A stretch of 11,541 nucleotides of DNA, taken from positions 1-11,541 of the forward strand of contig JAYVZS010000086.1 in NCBI GenBank assembly GCA_043783155.1, written 5' to 3'. The translations under genes were made by a program, and so were the position numbers. This DNA is from JAPLDA01 sp043783155 (GTDB lineage Bacteria > Bacteroidota > Bacteroidia > AKYH767-A > 2013-40CM-41-45). Below the pieces are notes generated by a model. It saw nothing but the letters and a program-made list of their open reading frames with translations. It was not told the origin of the DNA and made no database searches. This document shows, one piece after another, positions 1 to 7,311 of the stretch. Each line of letters begins with the position of its first letter. Positions within the stretch are counted from its first letter, which is position 1.

Positions 1-187
1 ATCAGCAGATGTAACAATCCACCTGATCAATTCATCCGGCCAGATTGTCTTCAAAGATGTTATATATACAGAAGACGGTATGAATCAATATGATTTTGAG
101 GATAATCTTGGATTGAATCCGGGCGTATATTTTCTTATTCTCTATAGCGATGATCAGAAAATTTCACAAAAAGTTGTGAAGAAATAA
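1..187 (+). CDS. T9SS type A sorting domain protein, C-terminal fragment
   Basis: Only the last 61 codons are in the window; the reading frame enters at base 2 and stops with TAA at 185-187. The peptide is a beta-rich domain with the pattern of a T9SS type A sorting domain: a V-T-I-H-L-I-N-S-S-G-Q strand and turn, then N-P-G-V-Y-F-L-I-L-Y, and a final K-I-S-Q-K-V-V-K-K strand. In this family the domain directs Sec-exported proteins through the outer membrane by the type IX system and is usually removed or anchored at the cell surface. The function of the missing N-terminal part cannot be judged. The next gene, 63 bp downstream on the same strand, carries the same kind of domain, so the two may be co-expressed surface proteins. 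Confidence 0.8.
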   Translation, partial: SADVTIHLINSSGQIVFKDVIYTEDGMNQYDFEDNLGLNPGVYFLILYSDDQKISQKVVKK

Positions 188-250
188 TTGAAAGAAAAAG
201 AGTCAAATTGAACAACAAGCACTTAAGCTGCTCCCTATATTTAACCTTCC

Positions 251-1600
251 ATGAATAAACGATTGCGTCTAAGAAACAGGAATAAAACACGAATCAGCGG
301 AAGACTACTGGTGATTGTCAGTGCGATTACGATCACCTTCACGATTGTGATAAGCTGGATGGTATATCTCAATATCACCAACCTGTCGCTGACAAAAGCA
401 ACCGGTAACGGAGATGCAGGGGGAAACCAATTGAATTCGAACTGTGAAATTATTTCGGAGTTTACCTGGGAAAAAGATCCGGTGACACATTCAACACTTG
501 GACCGGATGCAATCTCCTCCGGCAAATCTGCTCATGCAGCTCCGGGTGGTCGCTCTTCCACCAATGGCCTCGCTGCCGGTAATTCAGGAAAAGATATTGA
601 CCTGATTATACCCTCCTCTCCAATTTTCGATCAGGATGGAATTGACATGAGTATCGACTACAGGAGAAATGAGCCATCCGGAAATTTTATTACACGCGGA
701 AATGTTTTCAATTTCGGTATCAACAAGGGTTATATAGTTATATCCTATAGAGTGGACGACAAAAAGGGAGGATCTGAAACCGTGAGTACAACCACTGACT
801 ATGAAATACCGGTCGATGAAGTTTTCAGGAACTATCGCTTTATCTACAATCCTCAAAAAGGAAAAGGTGAAATCTTTGTCAACAATGTAATCGTCTGGAG
901 TTCCCGCGAATCAGCAAACACAGCTATGTACTGGAAAAATGCAGGGAATGTAATCGTTGGAAAAGAAATGAACGGAGGCGGAAAAGATATTCCTGTCTTT
1001 GATAATCTTGTTATCCGATCTACCGGTTCGCTTACACCGATCAATGAGTCGCTCGTTAATTTTATGCTGGAGACCAATGGCAAAGGAGTTAATTTACACT
1101 GGTCGACAACGGCGAACGATAAAGCGGAAGACTTTTCACTTCAACGCTCCATCAATGGAATTGATTTTACAACCATCACTACCATTAAAGCAAACCCTAA
1201 CATGACAGAAGGAGACGAGTATATATATACTGACAAACCATCCTGCTCATCCGAAGTATTATATTATCGTTTGCGTCAGAATTTTAAAGACGGAAAGTTT
1301 GTTGTACACCCTATATCTGCCATCAAAGGATCTATTGAAAAAGAACTGAGTATTGAACGGGTAAATCCAATGCCATTTGAAAAATCGTTTGACATTTCGT
1401 ATTTCACACCGGATGATGGACGTGTGTGGATTCAAATCACCGATGTTAAAGGAAAAGTCAGAAGTTCAGAAACATTTAAAGTTTCCCATGGAAAAAATAT
1501 TCATGTGTTTAAAGATAACTCCAACCTCGAGAGCGGAACGTATACACTCAACCTAATTTTCGGGGAGAGAAAAGTGAGTACGAAGGTTATTAAAGCCTGA
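251..1600 (+). CDS. Secreted T9SS cargo protein with ConA/LamG-like and fibronectin-like domains
   Basis: 449 residues from an ATG start. Residues 1-17 are very basic (seven Arg, two Lys) and precede a hydrophobic helix at about 18-40, which is either a long signal peptide or a signal anchor; no clear A-x-A cleavage site follows. Residues about 64-258 resemble a concanavalin A/LamG jelly roll, with alternating beta strands and a late V-F-D-N-L-V-I-R strand. Residues about 264-358 match the fibronectin-like module common in Bacteroidota cargo proteins (V-N-L-H-W-S-T-T, F-S-L-Q-R-S-I-N-G-I-D-F, Y-Y-R-L-R-Q). Residues about 366-449 form a T9SS type A sorting domain ending E-S-G-T-Y-T-L-N-L-I-F and K-V-S-T-K-V-I-K-A. 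The likely role is surface adhesion or glycan binding; no catalytic residues were recognised. No convincing promoter was found in the short upstream gap. The 3' end faces the convergent gene with only 18 bp between stops. Confidence 0.85.
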   Translation: MNKRLRLRNRNKTRISGRLLVIVSAITITFTIVISWMVYLNITNLSLTKATGNGDAGGNQLNSNCEIISEFTWEKDPVTHSTLGPDAISSGKSAHAAPGGRSSTNGLAAGNSGKDIDLIIPSSPIFDQDGIDMSIDYRRNEPSGNFITRGNVFNFGINKGYIVISYRVDDKKGGSETVSTTTDYEIPVDEVFRNYRFIYNPQKGKGEIFVNNVIVWSSRESANTAMYWKNAGNVIVGKEMNGGGKDIPVFDNLVIRSTGSLTPINESLVNFMLETNGKGVNLHWSTTANDKAEDFSLQRSINGIDFTTITTIKANPNMTEGDEYIYTDKPSCSSEVLYYRLRQNFKDGKFVVHPISAIKGSIEKELSIERVNPMPFEKSFDISYFTPDDGRVWIQITDVKGKVRSSETFKVSHGKNIHVFKDNSNLESGTYTLNLIFGERKVSTKVIKA

Positions 1601-1618
1601 GTCATCCCGATCCTGATT

Positions 1619-3487
1619 TTACCTTTCATTGAACCGGAGATACTCTTCAATCAGCATTTCCAGGTATGCTTTTCCGTTCTTCAGATGCATATTATTTTCT
1701 TCTGCTGACAGCGAATTATTTTTCACGAAAATCACCTGCTTCAGTTTGCTGTCATACACCAGTTGCTGCCTGTCGTTGATCCACCCAAAACCATCGTCGA
1801 ACGAATAAAAAACAAAAGCAGGCGATGCCGGATTAAATATATTTTTACTCCAGTGATACTGATTGTTGTTTAATTTCAGCAACGACAGGATCGTAGCCGG
1901 GAAATCAACCTGCGAAGCAAGACGGTCGTTCGTTTTCCCTTTGTATTCATCACGCAATGCACCGCCAACCAATAAAAATGGAATGTGATGACGGGGAGCT
2001 GAATTGATTTCAAATTTTGACGGACAGCTATGAGCGTGATCAGCAACAATGGCGATGAGCGTATTTCCATACCACGATTGTTTTTTCATTCCAACAATCA
2101 GTTCACCGAGACACTTGTCAGTATAGTGAACTGTGTTTATATAGTTGCTGCACCACTCGCCGGCTTTTCCGGGAACTATTTTTTCTACATCGGCATCAAA
2201 AGGCTCATGATTCGTGGATGTCATGATGATCGAAAAGAAAGGTTGTTTCGTATCTTTCATGTCCTGGTTGAAATAATTAAAAAGTTCTTCATCGTATCCT
2301 CCCCAATAGGTTTGTCTCTTGAAAGTAAAATCATCTTCCCCCGTTATTTTATCGAATCCCATCGCGCGGAGGTAACTACCGGTAGAAGCAAAATGGAGGT
2401 TACCGCCATAATAATAAGAAGAAGTATAACCCGCGGAATCAAGTGTGCGCGGTAAACCAGGCATCTGATCAAACTTTCCGAATTGCCTGATTACGGTGGT
2501 AGTGGGCTGTGACGGAAATCCGCTCACCAATGCCGCAATGCCCTGCTCCGTGCGAAAACCGGGAGTATAAAAATTGGTGAATAACAATCCCTCCTTTGAA
2601 AGTTCCGTGAATTGAGGAGCTATTTTCGGGTCTCCGCCGTAAGGTTCCAGCACGTCAGTACTGAAACTCTCCAGCATAATCAGGACAATGTTCGGACGAT
2701 CTGTAATGACAACGGGAATTGCCGAATCAGCAGATGTTTTGTGAATCATATCCACCATCTGCCTGGCTTCTGAAACAGGAAAGAAATTATAGGGATTGCC
2801 TTTCATCTCAACAGGATCGGCTACAGCGTGAATAAAACTCCACGAGCTGTTAACAGCTGCCTGGTTCAGCAAAGCATGTCTTGAAAAATAAGCCCACGAT
2901 TTATCGATCGGAAAAGTCTGAAATCCTCCTCTCATTCCTATAACAAGAATAAAAGGCATTAATACAATGAAACTAATTTTCCAGATAATATTCGAAGTAA
3001 CAGGAAGATCGTTTCTGAAATATCTTTTACTTAAACGAATGAAAAAAATACTTTGAAGAATAAAAATGACAATTACCAGTATATACTGAGTACTCATTCC
3101 GCTTGCAGCCGCTTCTTTCGGATAAGCGAGGTAGGATATCGCTTTGTGGTTTATGCGTGTTCCCCATGCCTGGTAAAGAGCAATGTCGCATACATTGATA
3201 AATCCTGTGAGCAGTATGATTACATTCGTGTAATACCGGAGTGTTTTGGGAATCAAACTTCCTTTCAGAAAAAGATGAATGCTCAGCAACAGGAAAGCAA
3301 ACAGTACGATATAACAGGAAGTTGCGACATCCATGGCAAAAGCATGAGTGAAAACCATCAAAATTTCCTTCGTTGAAATTCCTTTTAACGAATTGAACTG
3401 AAACAACAGAAAAATGATTCGCTCAGTTATAAAGAGCAGCAGCAGAAAAAGAAAAAGTTTGAGTACGTAATGGATCACTATTTTCAT
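1619..3487 (-). CDS. LtaS-like membrane sulfatase/phosphoglycerol transferase family protein
   Basis: 622 residues from the ATG at 3487. An in-frame TTG at 3520 would add 11 residues, but the ATG directly precedes the first membrane helix. About five membrane segments fill the first 190 residues, as in LtaS, followed by an extracytoplasmic alkaline-phosphatase-superfamily domain. Numbered from the ATG, the expected metal and nucleophile residues are present: E273 in I-M-L-E-S-F, T313 in F-R-T-E-Q-G (the LtaS-type Thr nucleophile), H427 in T-S-T-N-H-E-P-F, and D483-H484 in V-A-D-H-A-H. The family transfers head groups such as phosphoglycerol or phosphoethanolamine outside the inner membrane, or cleaves esters. 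A Gram-negative host has no classical lipoteichoic acid, so the acceptor is unknown; modification of membrane lipid, glycan or periplasmic glucan is possible. It lies 70 bp downstream of the DUF2625 gene on the same strand and may share its transcript. Confidence 0.85.
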   Translation of the reverse strand: MKIVIHYVLKLFLFLLLLFITERIIFLLFQFNSLKGISTKEILMVFTHAFAMDVATSCYIVLFAFLLLSIHLFLKGSLIPKTLRYYTNVIILLTGFINVCDIALYQAWGTRINHKAISYLAYPKEAAASGMSTQYILVIVIFILQSIFFIRLSKRYFRNDLPVTSNIIWKISFIVLMPFILVIGMRGGFQTFPIDKSWAYFSRHALLNQAAVNSSWSFIHAVADPVEMKGNPYNFFPVSEARQMVDMIHKTSADSAIPVVITDRPNIVLIMLESFSTDVLEPYGGDPKIAPQFTELSKEGLLFTNFYTPGFRTEQGIAALVSGFPSQPTTTVIRQFGKFDQMPGLPRTLDSAGYTSSYYYGGNLHFASTGSYLRAMGFDKITGEDDFTFKRQTYWGGYDEELFNYFNQDMKDTKQPFFSIIMTSTNHEPFDADVEKIVPGKAGEWCSNYINTVHYTDKCLGELIVGMKKQSWYGNTLIAIVADHAHSCPSKFEINSAPRHHIPFLLVGGALRDEYKGKTNDRLASQVDFPATILSLLKLNNNQYHWSKNIFNPASPAFVFYSFDDGFGWINDRQQLVYDSKLKQVIFVKNNSLSAEENNMHLKNGKAYLEMLIEEYLRFNER

Positions 3488-3517
3488 AAGTAACTTTGGC
3501 GGGATAAATTTTCGCTG

Positions 3518-3525
3518 CAAAGAAA
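3518..3525 (-). promoter_or_regulatory. Possible -7 box for the LtaS-like gene
   Basis: On the minus strand this reads TTTCTTTG, a 7 of 8 match to the Bacteroidota -7 consensus TAnnTTTG. It lies about 30 bp before the chosen ATG at 3487, a normal spacing for these bacteria. A TTG lies 16 bp further upstream, slightly too close for a standard -33 box. This is weak evidence for a separate promoter within the gap after the DUF2625 gene. Confidence 0.3.
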
Positions 3526-3557
3526 CTTAAAAAGTTGAAATCAATTTCAGGAAGTAA

Positions 3558-4340
3558 TTACACTTTTCGTTTTGCCGGCTTCTTCTTCGTGCTTTTCTTC
3601 GCCATTATCTTCCGTTGAGCCGGGATGCGATACATCTCCCATTGTGTTTGCACCGGTATTACTTTCCGGTTTGATGCAAGATCAACTCCGGCATCTGTCC
3701 AAAGCAACGGATAACAGCTGATCACCTGGTTTCCGCTGAGTTTTTTGACATCTTCCTGCCAGCCGGTCCATCGAAATCCTTTATAGAATTTATCTATGTC
3801 GCCTGAAAAACAAAAAACAATAAACTCGTTGTAACCAAGTCCGGTTGTTTCCCACTTTAATTTATTCGGTCCGTAATAAAAAACTTTCCCGATATCGTAG
3901 TCATCAATACCTCCGGCGTTAATGGCAAAGAAACCACCCAGCACATCATCGGCAACAAGTAGGAATGAAGATCCGTCACCATTCAGAAACGATGACTTCC
4001 CTTTATTCCATTCAGGCAAACTCCTGTTCAGTTGCCGGCAGCCGGAGCCGAGAATCCGTAGCCAGCCATTGTCAACCATTACACCACCGCAACCATATAC
4101 CATCGCGGCAATCGGAGAAGTGGTTGTCAATTGAGTGAGGTACAAAGCACTGTCGGCACGTGCAGCATCTTTCGGTAAAATCTCAACATGATTAGTCGCG
4201 GCGGTATTCCATTGAGCGATCTGATCCCATCCCGGATCCTGTGTATCAATCAATTCCTGTAAGGGTTTCATGTTGTTTCTCTGACCATTACAGATAGTCA
4301 GCATAAACAAGGAAACAAGGGTTAAGAGTAAATGTTTCAC
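3558..4340 (-). CDS. Exported DUF2625 family protein with basic C-terminal tail
   Basis: 260 residues from a GTG at 4340, chosen because it starts a good signal peptide (K-H-L-L-L-T-L-V-S-L-F-M-L-T-I-C-N-G-Q). An in-frame TTG at 4424 would put 28 polar residues before it, which is unlikely. An ATG at 4271 (residue 24, M-K-P-L-Q-E-L-I-D) matches where cytosolic members of the family usually begin and remains an alternative. Residues about 24-215 show the family pattern: P-L-Q-E-L-I-D near the start, N-G-W-L-R-I-L-G-S-G, G-G-F-F-A-I-N-A-G-G, and F-S-G-D-I-D-K-F-Y-K-G-F-R-W-T-G-W. The function of the family is unknown to me. Cys17 sits in L-T-I-C, a poor lipobox, so lipidation is doubtful. The last 17 residues are rich in Lys/Arg, unusual for a small exported protein. 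The family name is recognised from memory of the motif pattern. Confidence 0.75.
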   Translation of the reverse strand: MKHLLLTLVSLFMLTICNGQRNNMKPLQELIDTQDPGWDQIAQWNTAATNHVEILPKDAARADSALYLTQLTTTSPIAAMVYGCGGVMVDNGWLRILGSGCRQLNRSLPEWNKGKSSFLNGDGSSFLLVADDVLGGFFAINAGGIDDYDIGKVFYYGPNKLKWETTGLGYNEFIVFCFSGDIDKFYKGFRWTGWQEDVKKLSGNQVISCYPLLWTDAGVDLASNRKVIPVQTQWEMYRIPAQRKIMAKKSTKKKPAKRKV

Positions 4341-4531
4341 GTTCGTTTTATTTCCACCCAATATACGTTGAAAGTGAAATTCAGAAGAATAAATCTTTCG
4401 TGTTTTGTCCCAGAATGAATGCAAAGAATATAGAAACCAAAACTATTTTTTTGGTTTTCTTACAGTTTTAAGGAAGGTAAAAAGAATAATTGGTATCCCG
4501 ATTACTTTCAGAAAAATCAGAACTTCTTTCC

Positions 4532-4607
4532 TCCAATATCCAGATTCCAATCTCCGATTTCCAACTTCCCTCCTCCAACTTCCGGCTTCCAACTTCCATT
4601 TCCAAAA
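4532..4607. repeat. Degenerate heptamer tandem repeat, TCCAACT type (upstream of mtaB)
   Basis: Eleven consecutive units begin with TCC at exact 7-bp steps from 4532 to 4595; the tenth unit is 6 bp long and the last starts at 4601. Units include TCCAATA, TCCAGAT, TCCGATT, three copies of TCCAACT, and TCCGGCT. The strand shown is pyrimidine-rich. The array fills the downstream part of the 284-bp divergent gap between the DUF2625 gene and mtaB and ends 3 bp before the mtaB -7 box. The rest of the gap (4341-4531) holds no gene that I can support. Confidence 0.85.
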
Positions 4608-4609
4608 GC

Positions 4610-4617
4610 TATCTTTG
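4610..4617 (+). promoter_or_regulatory. Bacteroidota -7 promoter box of mtaB
   Basis: TATCTTTG matches the consensus TAnnTTTG exactly and lies 7 bp before the ATG of mtaB, implying a very short or absent leader. No TTG is present at the normal -33 distance, where the heptamer array lies instead, so the -35-like contact is weak. The position also supports the ATG at 4625 over upstream TTG codons. Confidence 0.5.
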
Positions 4618-4624
4618 CCGCCCG

Positions 4625-5992
4625 ATGAAGAATCCGACTGTTGCCTTTCATACGCTCGGCTGCAAACTGAACTTTGCAGAGACTTCTACCATTGCACGCC
4701 AGTTGAAAGAGAATGGTTACAGCAAGGTGGAATTCGATCATGCCGCTGATGTGTATGTTATCAATACATGTTCTGTTACCGAAAATGCCGACAGGGAATG
4801 TCGGGCTGTTGTCCGCAAGGCTTTGCAACAGAATCCATCAGCATTTATTACGGTGATTGGTTGTTATGCACAGTTGAAGCCGCAGGAAATCGCAGCCATT
4901 GAAGGTGTGGATTTAGTTCTCGGTGCCTCAGAAAAATTTAACATCGTTCGTTACCTCGATGGGATTCATAAAAAAGAAATCGCAGAAATCCATTCATGTG
5001 AAGTAGAGACGGCCGATTTTTTTGTCAGTTCATATTCCCTCGGCGATCGCACACGCGCTTTCCTGAAAGTACAGGACGGCTGCGATTACTCATGTACATA
5101 TTGTACGATTCCTCTTGCACGCGGAAGTAGCCGTAGTGATACCATAGAACATGTTGTTGCACAGGCAAAAGAAATTGCATCAACGGGTGTAAAAGAGATT
5201 GTGTTGACAGGCGTAAATATCGGAGACTTCCGGGAAGAAGAATCAAGATTGGACGTCGGAGATTCCGGTTCTGCCCCTCTCAGAACTCCCAACTCCCGTC
5301 TCCATACTTTCATCGATTTGATTAAAGCTCTTGATGAAGTAAACGGCATCGAGCGATTCCGCATTTCATCCATTGAACCTAACCTGCTCACAGATGAGAT
5401 CATTGAATTTGTAGCACAGTCGAAAAAATTCGTTCCTCATTTTCACATTCCTCTTCAATCGGGTTCAGACAAAATTCTGAAGCTGATGCGAAGACGCTAT
5501 TTAAGGGAGTTATATGTAAACCGTATTGAAAAAATAAAATTGCTGATGCCGCATTGCTGTATTGGTGTTGATGTGATTACAGGTTTTCCCGGCGAAAGTG
5601 AAGACGATTTCCTGGAGACGTATAATTTCATCAATGCACTTGATGTTTCTTATCTTCATGTGTTCACGTATTCTGAACGCGACAATACTGAAGCGCTGAA
5701 CATCAAAGAAGTTGTTCCCGTTCACGAAAGAAAAAAAAGGAATAAAATGCTTCGGATACTTTCTCAGAAAAAACTTCATCACTTTTACAGGCAACACATC
5801 GGAGAAACGATGACTGTATTGTTCGAAGGAAAGGAAAAAGACGGCAACATGCATGGTCACACCGAAAATTATATTAAAGTGAGTATCCCTTACGAAGCAT
5901 CATTCTTTAACCGGCTTGTGGAAGTTGAATTGACAGGAATGGATGAGGAGGGAAATGTGAAGTGTGAGGCGATGGAAGTGATTGGAGGTTAG
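4625..5992 (+). CDS. mtaB: tRNA (N6-threonylcarbamoyladenosine(37)-C2)-methylthiotransferase MtaB
   Basis: 455 residues. MtaB is a radical-SAM enzyme that converts t6A37 to ms2t6A37 in tRNAs reading ANN codons. The N-terminal cluster cysteines are C13 (H-T-L-G-C-K-L-N), C49 (I-N-T-C-S-V-T) and C80 (I-G-C-Y-A-Q). The radical-SAM cysteines are C153, C157 and C160 in G-C-D-Y-S-C-T-Y-C-T-I-P. The core ends in a TRAM-like beta domain (about residues 388-450, T-V-L-F-E-G-K then H-G-H-T-E-N-Y). H-T-L-G-C-K-L-N and the short gap after G-V-N-I-G favour MtaB over MiaB or RimO. The ATG is chosen by homology to the family start; a TTG 45 codons upstream would translate the heptamer array. Odd feature: residues about 203-228, between G-V-N-I-G-D and F-I-D-L-I-K, are a low-complexity insertion encoded by nine heptamers. 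The gene probably begins a unit with lgt and the phosphatase gene. Confidence 0.93.
   Translation: MKNPTVAFHTLGCKLNFAETSTIARQLKENGYSKVEFDHAADVYVINTCSVTENADRECRAVVRKALQQNPSAFITVIGCYAQLKPQEIAAIEGVDLVLGASEKFNIVRYLDGIHKKEIAEIHSCEVETADFFVSSYSLGDRTRAFLKVQDGCDYSCTYCTIPLARGSSRSDTIEHVVAQAKEIASTGVKEIVLTGVNIGDFREEESRLDVGDSGSAPLRTPNSRLHTFIDLIKALDEVNGIERFRISSIEPNLLTDEIIEFVAQSKKFVPHFHIPLQSGSDKILKLMRRRYLRELYVNRIEKIKLLMPHCCIGVDVITGFPGESEDDFLETYNFINALDVSYLHVFTYSERDNTEALNIKEVVPVHERKKRNKMLRILSQKKLHHFYRQHIGETMTVLFEGKEKDGNMHGHTENYIKVSIPYEASFFNRLVEVELTGMDEEGNVKCEAMEVIGG
5246..5308. repeat. In-frame heptamer array inside mtaB
   Basis: Nine phased 7-bp units (63 bp, exactly 21 codons) lie within mtaB. The left units carry GG at the end (AGATTGG, ACGTCGG); the right units begin with CC (CCCAACT, CCCGTCT, CCATACT). 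The centre forms a hairpin, GTTCTG (5268-5273) with CAGAAC (5281-5286) around the loop CCCCTCT. The same layout, purine-rich left half, C/T-rich centre and pyrimidine-rich right half, occurs in the intergenic array at 8207-8318. The units encode roughly residues 208-228, rich in S, R, P and G, at a place where MtaB relatives normally have a short loop. Confidence 0.7.
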
Positions 5993-6007
5993 AAGTAGGA
6001 AGTGACG
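5980..6007. repeat. Short degenerate heptamer run at the 3' end of mtaB
   Basis: Four units in 7-bp register, GATTGGA, GGTTAGA, AGTAGGA and AGTGACG, span the last codons and stop of mtaB and run into the gap before lgt. They resemble the reverse complement of the TCCAACT-type units elsewhere. The run is short and degenerate, so chance similarity is possible. Confidence 0.4.
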
Positions 6008-6050
6008 AGGTAACGAAGTTGACAACAAGAGTAAAGATGACCGGTTGCAA

Positions 6051-6092
6051 TTCATAATTCATAATTTATAATTTATTTTTTATAATTCATAA
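6051..6092. repeat. Heptamer tandem repeat, TTCATAA type (upstream of lgt)
   Basis: Six units in perfect 7-bp register: TTCATAA twice, TTTATAA, TTTATTT, TTTATAA and TTCATAA. This is an AT-rich type distinct from the TCC-rich arrays but with the same period. It ends 9 bp before the GTG start of lgt and may affect melting or expression there; no TAnnTTTG box was found in this gap. Confidence 0.85.
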
Positions 6093-6101
6093 TTTCCTCC
6101 G

Positions 6102-7268
6102 GTGTATCCAACCATATCCGATTTACTGAAAGATCTTTTGGGAATTAACATTCCTCTTCCGATACAGTCGTTCGGTTTTTTTGTTGCCATTTCTTTTTTG
6201 CTCGCAGCATATACATTAACGTCGGAGTTGAGGCGAAAAGAAAAACTCGGTTTGCTGAAACCTGTTTTGAAAAAAAGATTAACAGGAGAACCGGCGAAAG
6301 CATGGGAATTTATTTTTTCAGGAGCCATCGGCTTCATCATCGGATTTAAACTTGTTCATTTTATTTTTAACTACCATGATCTTGTCGCGAACCCGCAACA
6401 GGCGTTGCTTTCAACAGACGGGAATCTCATCGGTGGAATAATTACCGCGGCCGGTTCCGTATATATGAAATACCGGGAGAAAGAAAAAACAAAAAAAGAA
6501 AAGCCGGAATGGGTGGAAGAAACTGTTCATCCCTTTCAATTGGTCGGAAGCATTACGATGGTATCTGCTGTTGCCGGATTGATTGGAGCAAAGATTTTTC
6601 ACAACCTCGAGAACTTTGGCGACTTCATGAAAGACCCGTTTGACGCGTTGATTTCATTCAGCGGTTTAACGATGTATGGCGGGCTGATTGTCGGCGGTGC
6701 GGTTGTCATCTGGTTCGGAATAAAAAACGGTATCCCTGCATTGCACAATTGCGATGCAAACGCTCCTGGATTAATGCTCGCTTACGGTTTCGGACGTATC
6801 GGTTGCCAGGTAGCAGGTGACGGTGACTGGGGAATTGATAACCTTGCTCCGAAACCAAATTGGATGAGTTTTCTTCCGGACTGGTTTTGGAGTTATCGAT
6901 TTCCGCACAACGTAGTGAACGAAGGAATTCCGATTCCGAATTGCGAAGGGCGACATTGTTTCATGCTAGAACATCCCGTCTTTCCAACTCCCTTATATGA
7001 AAGTATAGTATGCATTGCTTTATTTTTCCTGCTATGGGGAATGAGGAAAAAATTTACTACTCCGGGAATGATGTTTTCTGTCTATCTCTTGTTGAATGGC
7101 ATCGAACGTTTTTTAGTTGAACAGATTCGTGTCAATTCTAAATATCACCTGGCGGGAATTGACTTTACGCAGGCACAACTGATATCGCTTTGTCTGATAT
7201 TGCTGGGCACTTTCGGAATTTTTTATTTCCGCACAAAGGGGCAAAGAGCGCAAAGTCAATTACCTTAA
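6102..7268 (+). CDS. lgt: Phosphatidylglycerol--prolipoprotein diacylglyceryl transferase
   Basis: 388 residues from a GTG; an in-frame TAA at 6090 rules out any earlier start. Lgt moves diacylglycerol from phosphatidylglycerol to the lipobox cysteine of prolipoproteins in the inner membrane. Seven or so membrane segments are visible. Recognisable motifs: S-G-L-T-M-Y-G-G-L-I (187-196), G-R-I-G-C-Q-V-A-G-D-G-D-W-G (231-244, with the essential-type Arg at 232), H-P-V-F-P-T-P-L-Y-E (291-300) and G-I-E-R-F-L-V-E-Q (333-341, R336 and E340). Classical Lgt is about 260-300 residues, so this is a long form: it has an extra charged segment near 122-142 and a long loop at 245-290. Cys235 replaces the Asn of the classical G-R-x-G-N motif, as I recall for Bacteroidota Lgt. 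The last residues (T-K-G-Q-R-A-Q-S) are encoded by a CAAAG-type repeat. It follows mtaB by 109 bp. Confidence 0.92.
   Translation: MYPTISDLLKDLLGINIPLPIQSFGFFVAISFLLAAYTLTSELRRKEKLGLLKPVLKKRLTGEPAKAWEFIFSGAIGFIIGFKLVHFIFNYHDLVANPQQALLSTDGNLIGGIITAAGSVYMKYREKEKTKKEKPEWVEETVHPFQLVGSITMVSAVAGLIGAKIFHNLENFGDFMKDPFDALISFSGLTMYGGLIVGGAVVIWFGIKNGIPALHNCDANAPGLMLAYGFGRIGCQVAGDGDWGIDNLAPKPNWMSFLPDWFWSYRFPHNVVNEGIPIPNCEGRHCFMLEHPVFPTPLYESIVCIALFFLLWGMRKKFTTPGMMFSVYLLLNGIERFLVEQIRVNSKYHLAGIDFTQAQLISLCLILLGTFGIFYFRTKGQRAQSQLP
7231..7255. repeat. Short CAAAG repeat forming the 3' end of lgt
   Basis: Three near-copies, GCACAAAG, GGGCAAAG and AGCGCAAAG, with an 8-9 bp period. They encode the polar tail of Lgt after its last membrane helix. 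It differs in sequence and period from the heptamer arrays. Confidence 0.6.
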
Positions 7269-7311
7269 CATGTTCAGATTTTCCATCCTCTTGCATAGTC
7301 ACCCCATCACT

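Noticed and set aside
188..250. Promoter TATATTTA before the T9SS cargo gene
   Set aside because: It has one mismatch to the consensus and the nearest TTG is 25 bp away, outside the usual range.
2030..2455. 141-codon open frame antisense to the LtaS-like gene
   Set aside because: It lies opposite a gene with intact catalytic motifs, and its product resembles nothing I recognise.
3488..3520. TTG start adding 11 residues to the LtaS-like protein
   Set aside because: A possible -7 box overlaps this TTG and a good ATG directly precedes the first membrane helix.
4341..4424. TTG start adding 28 residues before the DUF2625 signal peptide
   Set aside because: The extension is polar and would bury the signal peptide.
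4415..4430. Promoter for the DUF2625 gene at a TATTCTTTG on the minus strand
   Set aside because: There are three bases instead of two between TA and TTTG, and no -33 box at proper spacing.
4490..4624. TTG-initiated 45-residue N-terminal extension of MtaB
   Set aside because: It translates the heptamer array and the -7 box; its apparent peptide repeat follows from three heptamers making seven codons. Family proteins begin at the ATG at 4625.
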